NCBI GenBank assembly: GCA_015680685.1
Contig: MNCI01010443.1
Span: 1,432,877-1,496,876, forward strand
Length of the DNA: 64,000 bases
Source: Gnetum montanum
Lineage: Eukaryota > Streptophyta > Gnetopsida > Gnetales > Gnetaceae
Direction: 5' to 3'
Below are positions 34,111 to 45,699 of the stretch, piece after piece (position 1 is the first letter of the stretch; every line of letters starts with the position of its first letter). A program made the translations under genes and the position numbers. The notes under the pieces were generated by a model. It saw only the letters and a program-made list of their open reading frames with translations. It ran no database searches and was not told the origin of the DNA.

Positions 34111-35560
34111 ATGCTATAATCAAGAAAGGAGTTCAACATTAGTTGGACACTATGTAGCAAAACACACTAAATAACCATGAACTTGTGAGAGCTGCAATGT
34201 GTATTTATGATGAATCTATGATTCATAGTGTAGCATTTAGGCAAGTTAGATAATGAAATTTCAGTGGTTGTCAAGAAACTGTCCTTACTAGAGAAGGAGA
34301 AGGAAGAATGGGAAACTACTTTACAAACTCATATCAAAAAATATGATAAGATGAAATCATATTTTTAGAAGTTTTCTTAGATAGTGGTAGAGTACAAAGC
34401 ATATATCAAGTCAAAATTATAGTTACTAGATTAAGGACCTAGTTAGAAAACTCTAACTATGAAGGAAAAGGACAAGAGAATTGTAACAAGTAAAGAGTAA
34501 CACTTATGAGAGCAGGAAGAATTAAAGAACAAAGCTCATAAGTTAAAACAAGAAGTTAAAGATCTTCAAACAATAAATCAATTATTATTGTTAGAGCATC
34601 AGGCAATATAGGTCAACATCTAGGAATCTAAAGAGAGAATGTATGCTACAAATTCAATAGTTGAGGCATGCAAACAACAGTTAATCTTCAAAGAAGAAGA
34701 ATTGAAGGCCTATTAGGTAGAATTGGAAGTGCTACGAAAGGAAATGAAAACACTTAAGGTATTAATGAAGCAACAACAATAAGAAATACTATGTTTAAAA
34801 TCCTCCCATGATGTACCAAAAGCTAAAGTACTTTCTTCTTCTACTATTGAATTAGCATCTAATCCCATTCCTATTCCCCTTTCTATTGTTGAAGTTTCCC
34901 TGAAACTTATAAGCCTCTTATTGCCTTTAAATCATTTGTTATTATAGAGAAATGGATTTCACTCTATCCATTCCACAAATTGGTACTCCATAATATACAC
35001 TTTTTTATTTTAAAGTTAATAAAAGGTTATGGTTCCTTATGTTCACTTTGTGATACATGTTTGTTATTTCTATGAATTCGTGAGTTCTATCAATTCTTAT
35101 GAATATATACTGCTATATGATTGGCCATGACAAAGCATTATATGATTTCTAAAACATTCATAACACTTAGTATTATAAAATTAATACTTGAAGTCAAGTG
35201 TTAGAATATAATCATAATAGGATGTACAACCATCAGTTTAGAAATGATCTAAGGTTGTTTGTAATTACTTCTAAATAATTCATAACAAAAGAACATGACT
35301 TCTCATGCAAATCATTATGACCTTTTCCATGGAACATACATAGCCAAGAATTACGTTGAGGAGAAATGGGTGAAAAGAAGAATAAGTTATAAGGAACAAC
35401 AAAAGAATAAAAGAAAGACAATATGGGCAAGTAATGATGAATCATAAGAAAAGATATGGATGAAGCATTGCATAGAAGACAATCAAAATCTTAACCATAA
35501 AAATTCAAAGAGACATGTCCAAAATAAGAAAAGTAGTCAATACTAAGGAATGTAATGAAA
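34111..35560 (+). other. Coiled-coil-coding remnant and unassigned sequence
   Basis: From about 34270 to 34925 the plus strand, read through stops, encodes a Lys/Glu/Leu/Gln-rich helix (LEKEKEEWETTLQ, EELKNKAHKLKQEVKDLQ, QQLIFKEEELKAY). The composition resembles the coiled-coil half of the env-position ORF at 52.2-53.2 kb, so it may be a third copy of that region, but I could not align it. From 34950 to 35560 I see nothing I can name. Confidence 0.35.
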
Positions 35561-35589
35561 GAAAGAAATTATAGTTTTTCTTTAGAGAA

Positions 35590-35995
35590 AAAGACTTAAT
35601 ATATGTAAATCTTATAAATATTTAGGAGTTGAATTTCCTAGTAATTATAATTAGAATACTTTATTTCTCAAAAGGTTTTAAGTGGCATGTGAGCTCTATT
35701 TTCCCTAAGAAATAATTATAGCTAGGGAAGAAATTTCTATATGGGAGATCAAAAGGAGACCTTTCTACAATATTTTCTAACCTATATTATTATATGGGTT
35801 TGTTACATGGGAACTTTCTCTTTCCACATATAATTGTAAAAAACTTAAATGATGTTTGAAAAGAGTTTCTTGTATTTTCATGTGAAGTGAAAATGTAGTC
35901 TTCTTATGATATCCTACTTTTAGAAGTAAATTTGTTTCCTCTTGAAGTTAAATCCCTTTGTTAATTTATTACTTATACTTAGAATTTAAGTCACA
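35590..35995 (+). pseudogene. LINE reverse transcriptase, part upstream of element D
   Basis: Read through stops, the plus strand gives CKSYKYLGVEFPSNYN (about 35610-35660) and YDILLLEVNLFPLEVKS (about 35908-35958). Both are characteristic of the C-terminal part of non-LTR reverse transcriptases (KYLG and the LLLEVGLFPIE-type motif). The frame is interrupted exactly at the target-site duplication of element D and continues at 56699. LINEs copy their RNA at a nicked target site; this copy has many stops. Confidence 0.65.
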
Positions 35996-36000
35996 TAGAG
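35996..36000. repeat. Target-site duplication of element D, left copy (TAGAG)
   Basis: TAGAG lies immediately before the TGATGAG start of the 5' LTR and is repeated at 56694-56698 immediately after the CTCATCA end of the 3' LTR. A 5-bp duplication is standard for Ty3/gypsy integration. Confidence 0.9.
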
Positions 36001-36927
36001 TGATGAGCATCAAAGTGTTGTGTTGATGAGCCCCTGTGGACATGGCCTTGTCAATGGGCCCCCATCAACGAGGCTCCATTTACATGATGTTGCCCCATCA
36101 ACGTAGTGTTTATTACATCTATAGGATCCCATTGATGTAGTATTGTAGCAAAAACTATAAATATGGGCTCCCAACCATGTTTATGGGCATTCAAGTCATT
36201 GTAGTAGTCAAACTCTTACAATTTTTACATTTGAAAGTTAGAATATTTTCCTAACTGCCTGCAACAAGAATCATTGAGTGTACAGATCTTTATTCAAGCA
36301 CTATTGTACCTAAACCACACTGGTGTGTACAGGAATAAAGATGAGCTTCTTGATAACCTTGTAGCATTCTAGATAGTTTAAATGTTTTCTTTGTGCATTC
36401 ATTAGCTTTATTAAATATTCAATCAATTAAGCTAAATTAGACTTTAATTAATTAAGCTAAATAGATTAAGTACATAAGTACGACCATTTCAAGTGTAAAC
36501 ACGTATTTGCTTAGTAATCCCAGTAGCGTTATTACTTGGTGCACCTAGTAATGTAGCACTTGACAACCCAATAGTGGATATGTGGGTTCAGGACATGTAC
36601 GAAAGTGGGCTAGATGCTTATGTTAGGACTAATTAGAGACTAGTAAAGTAGTTAAATTATATTAGTCAGTAAAATACTTCATCTCTCTCTCTCTCTTTTA
36701 AGTGTCAAAGAACATAAAACAATAAAAATAATATGCCTCAATTACACTTAACCATACCATATGCATCAAAAGTGTAATTAGGAAGACAAAAAATGACCTT
36801 AGGACAAGATTCACTACCTAGAATACTAGTGCACCAAAAACTATAGTGTCTACAAAATTCAACTGAATCACATGTGAACACTTTGTGATTTGTATGGTTG
36901 GGCATAGGGGTATCTCACCACTCATCA
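36001..36927 (+). repeat. 5' LTR of element D
   Basis: 927 bp, TGATGAGCATC...CCACTCATCA. TATAAATA at 36156-36163. The 3' part contains a CT microsatellite (36682-36700). Matches the split 3' LTR at 53544-54149 and 56400-56693 along its length, apart from a deletion of about 80 bp in the 3' copy upstream of the TATA box. Confidence 0.9.
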
Positions 36928-36947
36928 TTGGTGTCATTGCTGAGGAT
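36928..36947 (+). other. Primer-binding site of element D
   Basis: TTGGTGTCATTGCTGAGGAT directly follows the LTR. It is an eroded form of the Athila-type site (TGGCGCCGTTGCCGGGGAT), where the tRNA primer starts minus-strand synthesis. Confidence 0.7.
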
Positions 36948-37079
36948 TTTGTTTATTGAAACATGTGTTATCTAGGATTAGTGAACATTATTAATATCAT
37001 TGGATGAATCCAAGTTCAATGTCACTATCACATGACATATAATTATAAAAGCACACTGATATTTTACTTATTTGCAAAA

Positions 37080-37582
37080 TGTCTTCTTCTTCTCATAGGC
37101 ATGAAGATGTCAAACCACCGATTCCACAACAATGCAAAGTGGTATATACCCATCCAAATGAGTATGTGCCTAACTTCACCTTCATCCTACACCAAGATGA
37201 GCAACTACGATGGTGTGATATGGAAGGCAGCATTGTAATGCCTCCTGATTGATCTATGCCCATGATGCTACTTCAAACACTTAAGAAGTTATGCATCCAT
37301 GATCTTTAGGAGGAGTACATTATCTAGGATTATGACTTTCAAGACCACTATCCCACTAATACACAACATAAGAGAGATTGACATTAGGAGAAGCATCATG
37401 AGTATGTGAAGGGGAAATAGTTCACCAACCTCTTATTCTTACTGAACTAAGATGATAATGAGGGTCCTTTATCTAAAGGCTCTCAACCTGAAAATTCTCC
37501 ACCCCTTATGACTGATGATGGGGGTGTGAACCTGAATCTACATTCTACTCTTAACATTCTATGTTCAGGCAAAGATGGCAGT
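37080..37582 (+). pseudogene. Gag of element D, N-terminal part
   Basis: ATG at about 37080 starts MSSSSHRHEDVKPPIPQQ. The sequence reads on through NEYVPNFTFILHQDEQLRW with stops from 37250 on. It is interrupted at 37583 by the LTR of nested element E. The continuation is at 43190. Confidence 0.6.
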
Positions 37583-38479
37583 TGATGAGATGTGATTCGC
37601 ATAGGCCGTGATATCGCGTCCACCACTATATCACATCCCCCATGATATCACGTACGCAATATCGTAGTGCGCTCCAATGTCTATAAATAAGAGGCAACTT
37701 TCCCAGTTTTAGACATCCTAGTTAGATTGTAGTGAAACTCTAGTAGTTTGATCCCTCCAGAGTTAGTTTATTTTTCCAATGTCTGCCCGCAGTGTGGTGA
37801 ATGCAATTGTACGATGTCTTTATTTGAGTGTGATGTACTTGGACATGCACATGACCGCCAATAAAGATCGAGATTACTTCATCATTGCAGCATTCACTTT
37901 GTTATTTATTTGTTTTTTTATTTCCTTAATGTTATTTACTATTTTCTCTCTCACCCTTAAACTCCTAGAAGCGGAACAAGTATGACTTGATTACGAGCAT
38001 TTAAGTGTGACTACTTGGTAGCCCAGTGGTGTAGCTAGGATTTGCGCTTAATAATCCTAGTGGCGTATTTGGGATTTGCACTTGGTAATCCTAGTGGCGT
38101 ACCTAGGATCTACGCTTGGTAGTCCCAGTGGTAGTCATGCACAAAGTCCAAGATGTGTACGGTTGATCAAGGAATCGGTTACTCGTCGCACTTAGGCTAG
38201 ATTAGATTCTCTTACCCTTCTCCTCCTAGCTTAGTTTAGTTAATATTATTTTCCACTACACTTAGGAGTAGCATTAGAATTAGGAACACATCATACACCT
38301 CATCTGGACTAAACCATACATGATAAAGCTAATAACTAGTCCAGGCGGGAAGACAGCGAACTACGACCTAAGGACAACCATTTAGGTGCCACAACTAGTC
38401 CATCTACGGAGTTCGACCAGATCGCACATGCTATGCTTGTTTCGTATGGTTGAGTGTAGGGGTACCTTGCCACTCATCA
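37583..38479 (+). repeat. 5' LTR of element E
   Basis: 897 bp with TGATGAG at the start and CTCATCA at the end. TATAAATA at 37682-37689. Contains a repeated block built on 'TAATCCTAGTGGCGTA' (about 38020-38140). Related to but clearly different from the D LTR, so E is a different subfamily. Confidence 0.85.
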
Positions 38480-38480
38480 T

Positions 38481-38499
38481 TGGCTTCGTTACTGGGGAT
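38481..38499 (+). other. Primer-binding site of element E
   Basis: TGGCTTCGTTACTGGGGAT follows the LTR end by one base. It is the best preserved of the three PBS copies here and close to the Athila-type site. Confidence 0.75.
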
Positions 38500-38620
38500 G
38501 GCACTAGTTATCTAGATTAGTTATATCATACAAGGTCGCTGTAAAGAACTTAACGATATATCTTTCAGAATAATAATAATAATAATTAAAAGTCACATGT
38601 AATTCACACACAAATTCACA

Positions 38621-40555
38621 ATGCCTCTCCTACAAGATAATAATAACACCACACTTAGTGAGGAAATTCATTGGAGAACCGATGAATTATATGATAATGA
38701 AGATTGGAGTACGCAATCTGAAGTGGGAGTTTCTTATAAACATAAACGAAAGCAACGTCATCCTAACACACAAAAGCCTAACTTACCCGATGACGATGAA
38801 CCCCCATTGGCCACTACAAGTTTCATGCAAATACAAGAGGTTGTTCAAATCTCACGTAGGCATCATAAAGAGAGCCATCTACGTAGGCTCAATTTAAACA
38901 ACTTTCCAAAATTTTCAGGAGGCTATGACTTAGATACGCATCAACATTTACAAGCCTTCTACGATGCTTGCACATGGAATAATATTAATAACGGGTGGCA
39001 AAACCTTAAGCTCTTCCCTATGACACTCGTTGACCAAGCTAAAGTCTGGTATAAATCGTTAAAACCAAATTTGATACAACGCTGGTCAATAATGGTAGAA
39101 GTCTTTAACGAAAAATATCAAACCTACGCAAGAGTGTCAGCCTTGAGGAAACAAATCCAAGGATGGAAACAAGCAAAACATGAACCCTTGGACATGGCCT
39201 TGGAAAGATATTATGCACTGTTAAACAACTGTCCAGGCCATGGGTTTTCCGAGGAAAGGCTAATGTACCATATTATTGATGGGCTACGTAATGAAACACA
39301 AGAGACCTTAGGAACGTATGCCCAAGGTCAACTATATGAACTACGAACCCATCAAATCCAAGAGCTTATTAAGTGGGTAGCAAAAGAAGAAGGAGAAATA
39401 GCTACATGGGAGAGTGTTGAAAAACATCAACGGGACCAAAATTTCATCTTAACAAAGGTCCATGATCATAACAAGGAGAAATCAACAAATCTCAAGGTGG
39501 AAACATCATCTTTGCTAATACAACAATCGTTAGAAGAAGCTGAGGCAAAGATCAATAAGATGTTGGAATGGATGAATCAAAAGTGTGGAGAATATACCAA
39601 CAATATTGGAGATAGAGTTTAGACAACCCAAGAAGCAGGACGAAATATTAGACATTCGGAAAGAAAGAATGAAGGGAATAAGCGCTCAACTACTAACCAT
39701 ACATATGAATGCAACATATGCCTATACGATCACCCCAAGGGTCAATGCCCAATCTTGTCACATTTATATGAGCATTGGGAAAACGCATTACATCCAAAGT
39801 TCGTACAAAGATCCTGTGCTCGATCACAGTGGCAACCATCCCAGTCGTGGGGGAGACCACCCTTAGATTGGAGGCACCCTTCATATTTTCCGAACTCAAA
39901 TGCTTATCACAATCAACATTTTGTTTCTCCAACTAGGTCAACATACTTTGTTCCACCACACTACTATTCTCCACAATACTATCAACCCATGCCTCCAACA
40001 CAACCACCACCTTGTGCACCTTATCCTCCTCCTAACTTTCAGCATTCTCATCCTTTCCCTCCTTATACATCGTCACCAACCGCTCCTTATGTACTTGCAC
40101 CACCGCAACCCACGAACAACACTTGTGCTACTGCTACCAATAGCAGTGAAAAGCCTCCTCAACATCAAAGGTGCCCTTTCTTTAAACATGGCCGTAGGAA
40201 GGAACAACACAATTCTGAGGCCACTGCATCTTCAAACCCAGCACAAGTCCCACACTATGGTGCACCCTTACCTTCGAACCCAATGCCTCATGTAACTTCA
40301 TCAGGGCCACCAACTTACACTTCAACAACCATACGGCCCAATGAACACAACCATGGAAGCCATCATCCTAATCCTTGCATACCATCTAATGGTCACAAAC
40401 ATCATAGTGGGTCCACTTGTTATCCGGGAACTACATCATATAAAGTGCCTCACTATGCTTATTATGAAGTGTGTGAAATCCAAGGGGATAAGTATAGATC
40501 GCTCCCAATACTTCCAATATGCAAGGATCCTTATTTTCCATTTATTAATCCTTGA
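38621..40555 (+). pseudogene. Gag of element E, nearly intact
   Basis: ATG 38621 (MPLLQDNNNTTLSEE) opens one frame that runs to TGA at 40553-40555, broken by a single TAG at 39620-39622 (about residue 334 of 645). Residues 90-330 are the gag capsid-like region: FPKFSGGYDLDTHQHLQAFY, LFPMTLVDQAKVWYKSLKP, VFNEKYQTYARVSALRKQI and GFSEERLMYHIIDGLRNET. After the stop, the same frame has a Cys-rich motif (CNICLYDHPKGQC) and a tail very rich in Pro, Gln, His and Tyr. Gag binds and packages RNA. It is the longest open frame of the window, consistent with E being younger than D. Whether the TAG is a plain mutation or tolerated cannot be told. Confidence 0.85.
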
Positions 40556-42440
40556 CATACTCAACCGATTAGTTATGGGGGATATCCCCCATTGCAATAA
40601 TAAGCAGGATTAATAAATATTTTTATTTTCTCTTATTTTACAACTTTTTTGTTTTCCATTTTTTCATTTTTCAACTTTTTGTTTTATCTTTTTATCTTTT
40701 TATCTTTTTGTGTGTTTCTCTTTTTATGTTTTTGTAAGTAATCTCATCTATGAATAAAACACTCATGTGAATCGTTGGTTGAGATGTGTTTTATGTTATT
40801 AAGTCATGAGTGATCAATTATTTGGAACAGTGAGCCCATTACACCCACTCATCCACTCTACAAATAAGAGGTTCTATTCAAGGGTACAGTGGTATTCTTG
40901 AAATTTCTAAAACTTAAAATTAATTTTGTGTTTATTGTACCCAGAATGAAGAAGGATGGACCAAGAGGAAATGATTAGGGTGTGACATCAAGGGGATTTG
41001 TGGATTCTCTTTGGTGACATCTGTGGGAGTTATCATGCAATATGGTTGTACTAAGATCCTTGTAGATCTAATGAAAATTGGGAGTAAGAGTAATCAAAAG
41101 GGCACTCAAAAATCAAACGCTATTCTAGGGGGTCCCACTGGAAAGACATGCACCCATGCTTGAAGGTTGGCGGCTTCTCTAGATTCAGTAAAGTGAAAAA
41201 GAAAAAAAAAGAGAAAAGTGCCATAAAACAAAAATCACTCCTCCCTTGTACTAAACGCCAAAGATCATACACCTTGTTGTTATGGTACTCTCATAGTTGT
41301 TCATCATGGGATGAAACAATGCGATGTCACTATTTAGAGGAATGGACTTGGTCTTGATCTTGGAACAATGGGTTAATAACACATTAATCATGCTTTGCAC
41401 GCAAGATTCATTGTGCCCTGTGTCAGTTACCTCATGTCCCAATCTCTAAGATCCCTTTCTATACTTTGTCTCATCTCACTGTTCATGTAATTGTAGCTCG
41501 TGTTCCGTGTAGCATAGAATTTTCATCTCATTCCGGTGATAATTACATGTGTGTGTTTTGTAGAGTTCATGCGAATTACATTTAACCCTTCTAGTGCCCA
41601 CGGACACTTTAAGTGTGGTTACACAAGGGCATTATAGGTTGGAACCTACTTTGGGGAGGACCCACTTGTGTAATCTTTTGTAATCTTCACTTATCACACA
41701 GCTCACACACACCATTTCTGACCCTTAGCATATTGCCAACAATTTTCTTTCCCTTATTACCATCACATAGCCTTTTTCTCTACCATCTGAGGTCCTTATT
41801 GATAAATTCCACACCATCATAATTTTTGTGCCTTCAGAACTAGTTGAATTACCCTGGAACCCTTTAACAATCGTCCAGATGTCCTTAGTTTACATTGTTT
41901 AATTTCAAAAAAAAATATTATTAAAAATTCGATACATTCTCTAAGTGCCCTAACTTTAATGAAAATATATATACATGACCTCCCCACAACACTTACCATC
42001 ATTTTCCACTATTCACGTGAGGGAGTTTTTCGAATTTTTTCTCTACTACTTGCGATTGTGAGACCCTTGCTTTTATACCTATATCTCACTCGTTGGTACT
42101 CCGATTTTCATTCTGTCTGAACCTACTTGACCCCAAAGTGTTTAGCTTAGTCATGGGGGAGGGGCACATGGCAAATAGCACATAAATTTTTTGAAATTCA
42201 TCATCACCCGAAGGACATATTTAAGGGTAATTAGTTCTAAAATTAAGAATAAAATGTGTCAAAAATAATTTCATCCCCTTAGCTATACCAGAAAATTCAA
42301 TTTGGAAACCACCTAAGCAAAGAGGACTCAACATTATAATCTTTTGGGGACATGTTCTTCTAGTAATTAACATCACACGGAAATAAAGTAAATCTATTAA
42401 GGCAAACAGTAAGGTATAACCTAACTTTGGTAACAACCTT
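40556..42440 (+). other. 3' spacer of element E
   Basis: No gene. T-rich low-complexity sequence at 40615-40735. Then blocks shared with the element D spacer: CAGTGAG.CCA at 40828/48785, GTGTGACTTCAAGGGGA-like at 40979/48931, and GAAAGACATG...ACCCATGCTTGAA at 41141/49171. So the sequence follows integrase in D but follows gag directly in E. Confidence 0.65.
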
Positions 42441-42449
42441 ACTAATAAT

Positions 42450-43050
42450 TGGTCTCGTGTGATTGCAAATGGCCTGAAACGCAGAAAATAGGAATGTCCT
42501 GCTCAAGGTGTGATCGAACGATCTTAGAGAGGTGGAAGACAAAGACCTGTCAGACAACATGCAAAACAAGAGGATCAATCATTCAACATTCATCAAGAAG
42601 ATCCTCCTACCATATGGTCCGGGCAGGCAGAAGCAGGAGATACCCTCTCTGAAAGTGGTGCCTGGTACTTAGGGGAAACGTACCAATTTTGGCACAATAA
42701 TGAAGAAGGCACCATGGTTAACATTTGTGGTGTGACTATTGATTTCTTTGTTCAAGCCATTTTGGAAGTATTAAACCTTCCAAATACAGGGCCAAAGGTT
42801 GCTCAGAACCAGCTAAACACCTTCAGAACTGAGCAACTTAATAAACTATTGACAAAGAATAAAAGGGTGGCAAAAGAAAAAGATAAGGTTAACTAGGCTG
42901 CCTGTATGGCACAAGTGCAAACTTACACACATGCCAAGGCACTCAAGTCCTTACAAGAGGAGAAATTCTAGGCCATACTTCGATGCAATCAAGCTTCAAA
43001 ATCCTGGAGCACGTGACAAAGGGAAAGCACCCATGGAGGAACCACCACCA
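42450..43050 (+). pseudogene. Short env-position ORF remnant of element E
   Basis: The frame at 42714-42896 (MVNICGVTIDFFVQAILEVL, then NLPNTGPKVAQNQLN) resembles QSLLNVFDLPNTLVQLN in element D near 51975-52030. It continues for about 20 codons past a stop as a helical Lys/Gln/Glu-rich stretch. Most of the ORF, including the N-terminal part, is deleted. Confidence 0.5.
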
Positions 43051-43189
43051 CCAGGAACTACATGAGTTCCACATTTTTGTAGCTGTAGTATTTTTTCTAT
43101 GTTATGTCTTCCCACACTACGGCATCATTTCATTTTTTTGTTTTTCCAGTTAATAATCCCATACCTATCCACTGTCTAATCAATGAAGC

Positions 43190-44600
43190 TTGTTTTTATA
43201 ACTCTAATCCACAAACACATCTATAAGCTTTTCATGATGCATATGCCTTGTGAAACATTGAAAATGATTAGTAGAAACTCAAACTCTTCCCCAGGACACT
43301 CATCAAAGAGATTAAAAGTTGGTACTAATCCTTAGAGCCAGAATCTATTTGTTGATGAAGTACAATGCTAGAGCTATTCAATGAAAAATATAGATATAAT
43401 CTAGAGTGTCTAATTTGAGAAGGAAAACCCAAGGCTAGAAATAGGGAACACATGAATGCTTAGATGCCACCACGAGTAGATATTATTTTCTCATGCATCG
43501 ATGCCCTAGCCATGGTTATTCTCATAGAGAACAACTTTGCCACATCATAGATGGACTCAAAGTAGAAACCAAAAGAACTCTTTAGGTTGATGCCTAAGTG
43601 AGACTATCTAAATTAAGAGCTCATCAAATACAAAGGTTGATTAATCAAGTAGCAAAAGTAGAAGGTGAGTTGTAAAAAAGGTAAAGTGTAGAAAAGTATA
43701 ATAAGGATCCTTCCATTAAGAAAAGGAAGGTCCAATTTTGTGATGAGGAGGAGTCACCACTCGAAAAAGTGACGAATAGGAAAACCTTGCCTATCCAAAA
43801 ATCTATTTTTGATATTTTAGCAAAGGTTGATAACTTATGGGACTCTTTGGATAAAAATTCCCAAACCACAATGAAAATTGTTGAAGCATCCAAAGAGCAG
43901 AATAGTCATCGTAATCATAGGAGGTGGAAAGAAGCTAAACGTGTCTACCAAAGAGGTAAGGGCAAAGCTGCTATAGTAGAGGAAGTTGTGGAGACAAACT
44001 CTAATGATGATACGAGTTGTGACATTTGTTAATATGAACATCAAAAGGGATGTTTCCCTCTGGTGTCACACTTACAAGAGTCTGGGATGTGCACACTAAA
44101 TCCTCGACTAGCACATAGGCAAACACCTAGATGATTCCCTTATCCTCAAGGCAATCCAAGGCAATTCCATGAGCAACAATAGGTTTATTATCCAAGTGGA
44201 GCTCCACCACAACCATATTAGCAATACCAATAGTCACACCAACCACAATTATGGGGAATGTCATCACCAAGATAGCAATACCCTTACAAGTAATGAGATC
44301 CATATGGGTACAATGTTTAGCAACTTATTTCTCCATAAAGCTTTGCAAGCCACACCTAATTCCAAAATCACTATTACCCTCTAAAGTACCATCAAAATCA
44401 TTCACCACCTACTCAAGGGTAGCACCCATATCCATACCACCCTTGACATTCATCTACACACATCCCTCATCCCTCTACCCAATTACCTTATAATTCATCC
44501 ATGTAGGATGAAATTCTCCCACAATTGTAGCAATGAAATGCTATGAGGGCTGTGAATTTATAATTGACTTTCCAACTGAGTGGTTCAAACAACTGATCCA
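43190..44600 (+). pseudogene. Gag of element D, C-terminal part
   Basis: Resumes with SNPQTHL-AFHDAYA and LKLFPRTLIKEIKSWYQSLE-like sequence, colinear with gag of element E (DTHQHLQAFYDAC; LFPMTLVDQAKVWYKSLKP). The open part 43769-44032 carries KVDNLWDSLDKNSQTTMKIV and the Cys motif CDIC, then a Pro/Gln/Tyr/His-rich tail. Many stops. Confidence 0.75.
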
Positions 44601-44639
44601 AAAAATGACCATTTTTTAACCTAACAGTCTTCCAAAACA

Positions 44640-45550
44640 CTCACAGCCTAATGTGGCTAGTCACCCTATATCTCTAACATCCTCATCCTTTGCATTACAT
44701 ACATTCAAGTGCCCTTCAAACTCATATCATGATGTTAACTCATGTTTTTTATGATTGGATCAAGGTTGACAACCTTTCCATAAAATGATCCGACTCAGGA
44801 AGTCCTCTTATTTACTTGAAAATTGCTAGACATGAGCCATGCAAGGCTCTTCTTAATTCTAGTCCTAGTTTCAGTCTCATCTCCTATGACATGTATAAGG
44901 CTTAGCACCTACCACCTCTCAAGAAGAACAATATTCATTTGGAATTGGTAGAATAGTCAATCATTGTTCCTTTGGGGTTAGGGGAGGACATTATGATCAT
45001 GGTGATCCTATCTTGTCAATTTTCTAGTGAACACGGTTGACAACTACAAAGGTGAATTTCCCATCATTATGGGAAGGGCTTGGTTAAGTGTAGTTGATGT
45101 GCGAATGAGCATAAGGGACTTTTTGAAAGTCTCCAAGGAAAATAAATTTGGAAGGCTAGAGAAGAAGTGTGTTCCACACATTATGTACAATGAAAATGGG
45201 TGCAATTACATGTAGAAAATCTGGTCCATCAAAAGTACATACATTAAAGCATGCAATCAGTGTGCACAAGTCATAGATATCCAAAGGTGCCTATACATAG
45301 CAATCACAAAACAGGAGGGCACCCAATGGCTAACAACTAACTCAGATAGCAACACACTATGCATGGAACAACTAAGAGCTTGACATGTGCTTATATTGAA
45401 GGTATGGATGAACTTGATCAACTTCATTGCCAACTCTCCAATGATGGAGACGATTATACTTGTTGGGGAGAGTTGGAAATCCCTAATAATTTCAATCAGG
45501 AGCCCCTAAAGTTAAAAACTCTACCAACCAACATGGAGTATGCATTTTAA
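44640..45550 (+). pseudogene. Protease and linker of element D
   Basis: Around 44840-44895 the plus strand reads CKALLNSSPSFSLISYDMYK. The catalytic Asp is Asn here, while element C keeps Asp. A further block (45027-45215) has FPIIMGRAWLSVVDV, the end of the protease fold. The linker SAYIEGMDELDQLHCQL-type sequence (45378-45440) leads to RT. Confidence 0.7.
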
Positions 45551-45699
45551 AACAATGGTAAGCCAGCTATAATCAATGAAAATCTTTCTCTTGAATAAAA
45601 AGACAAGATGTTGATGGTGGTTAACAAATGGTTAGTAGCCTTTGCTTGGTCATATCTTGAACTGACTAGAATTGATCCATAGATATGCTAGCATCTTAT

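Larger units (their letters stand above)
37583..43190 (+). mobile_element. Nested gag-only Athila-like element E
   Basis: Starts with its own LTR (37583-38479), PBS and gag. It then jumps directly from the gag end (40555) to the spacer that in element D follows integrase. Protease, RT, RNase H and integrase, about 5 kb, are missing. A short env-position remnant follows and the element stops near 43190, where element D gag resumes. No 3' LTR and no second copy of the flanking GCAGT are seen, so the right end was lost. Such an element would depend on enzymes of a complete relative. Confidence 0.75.
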
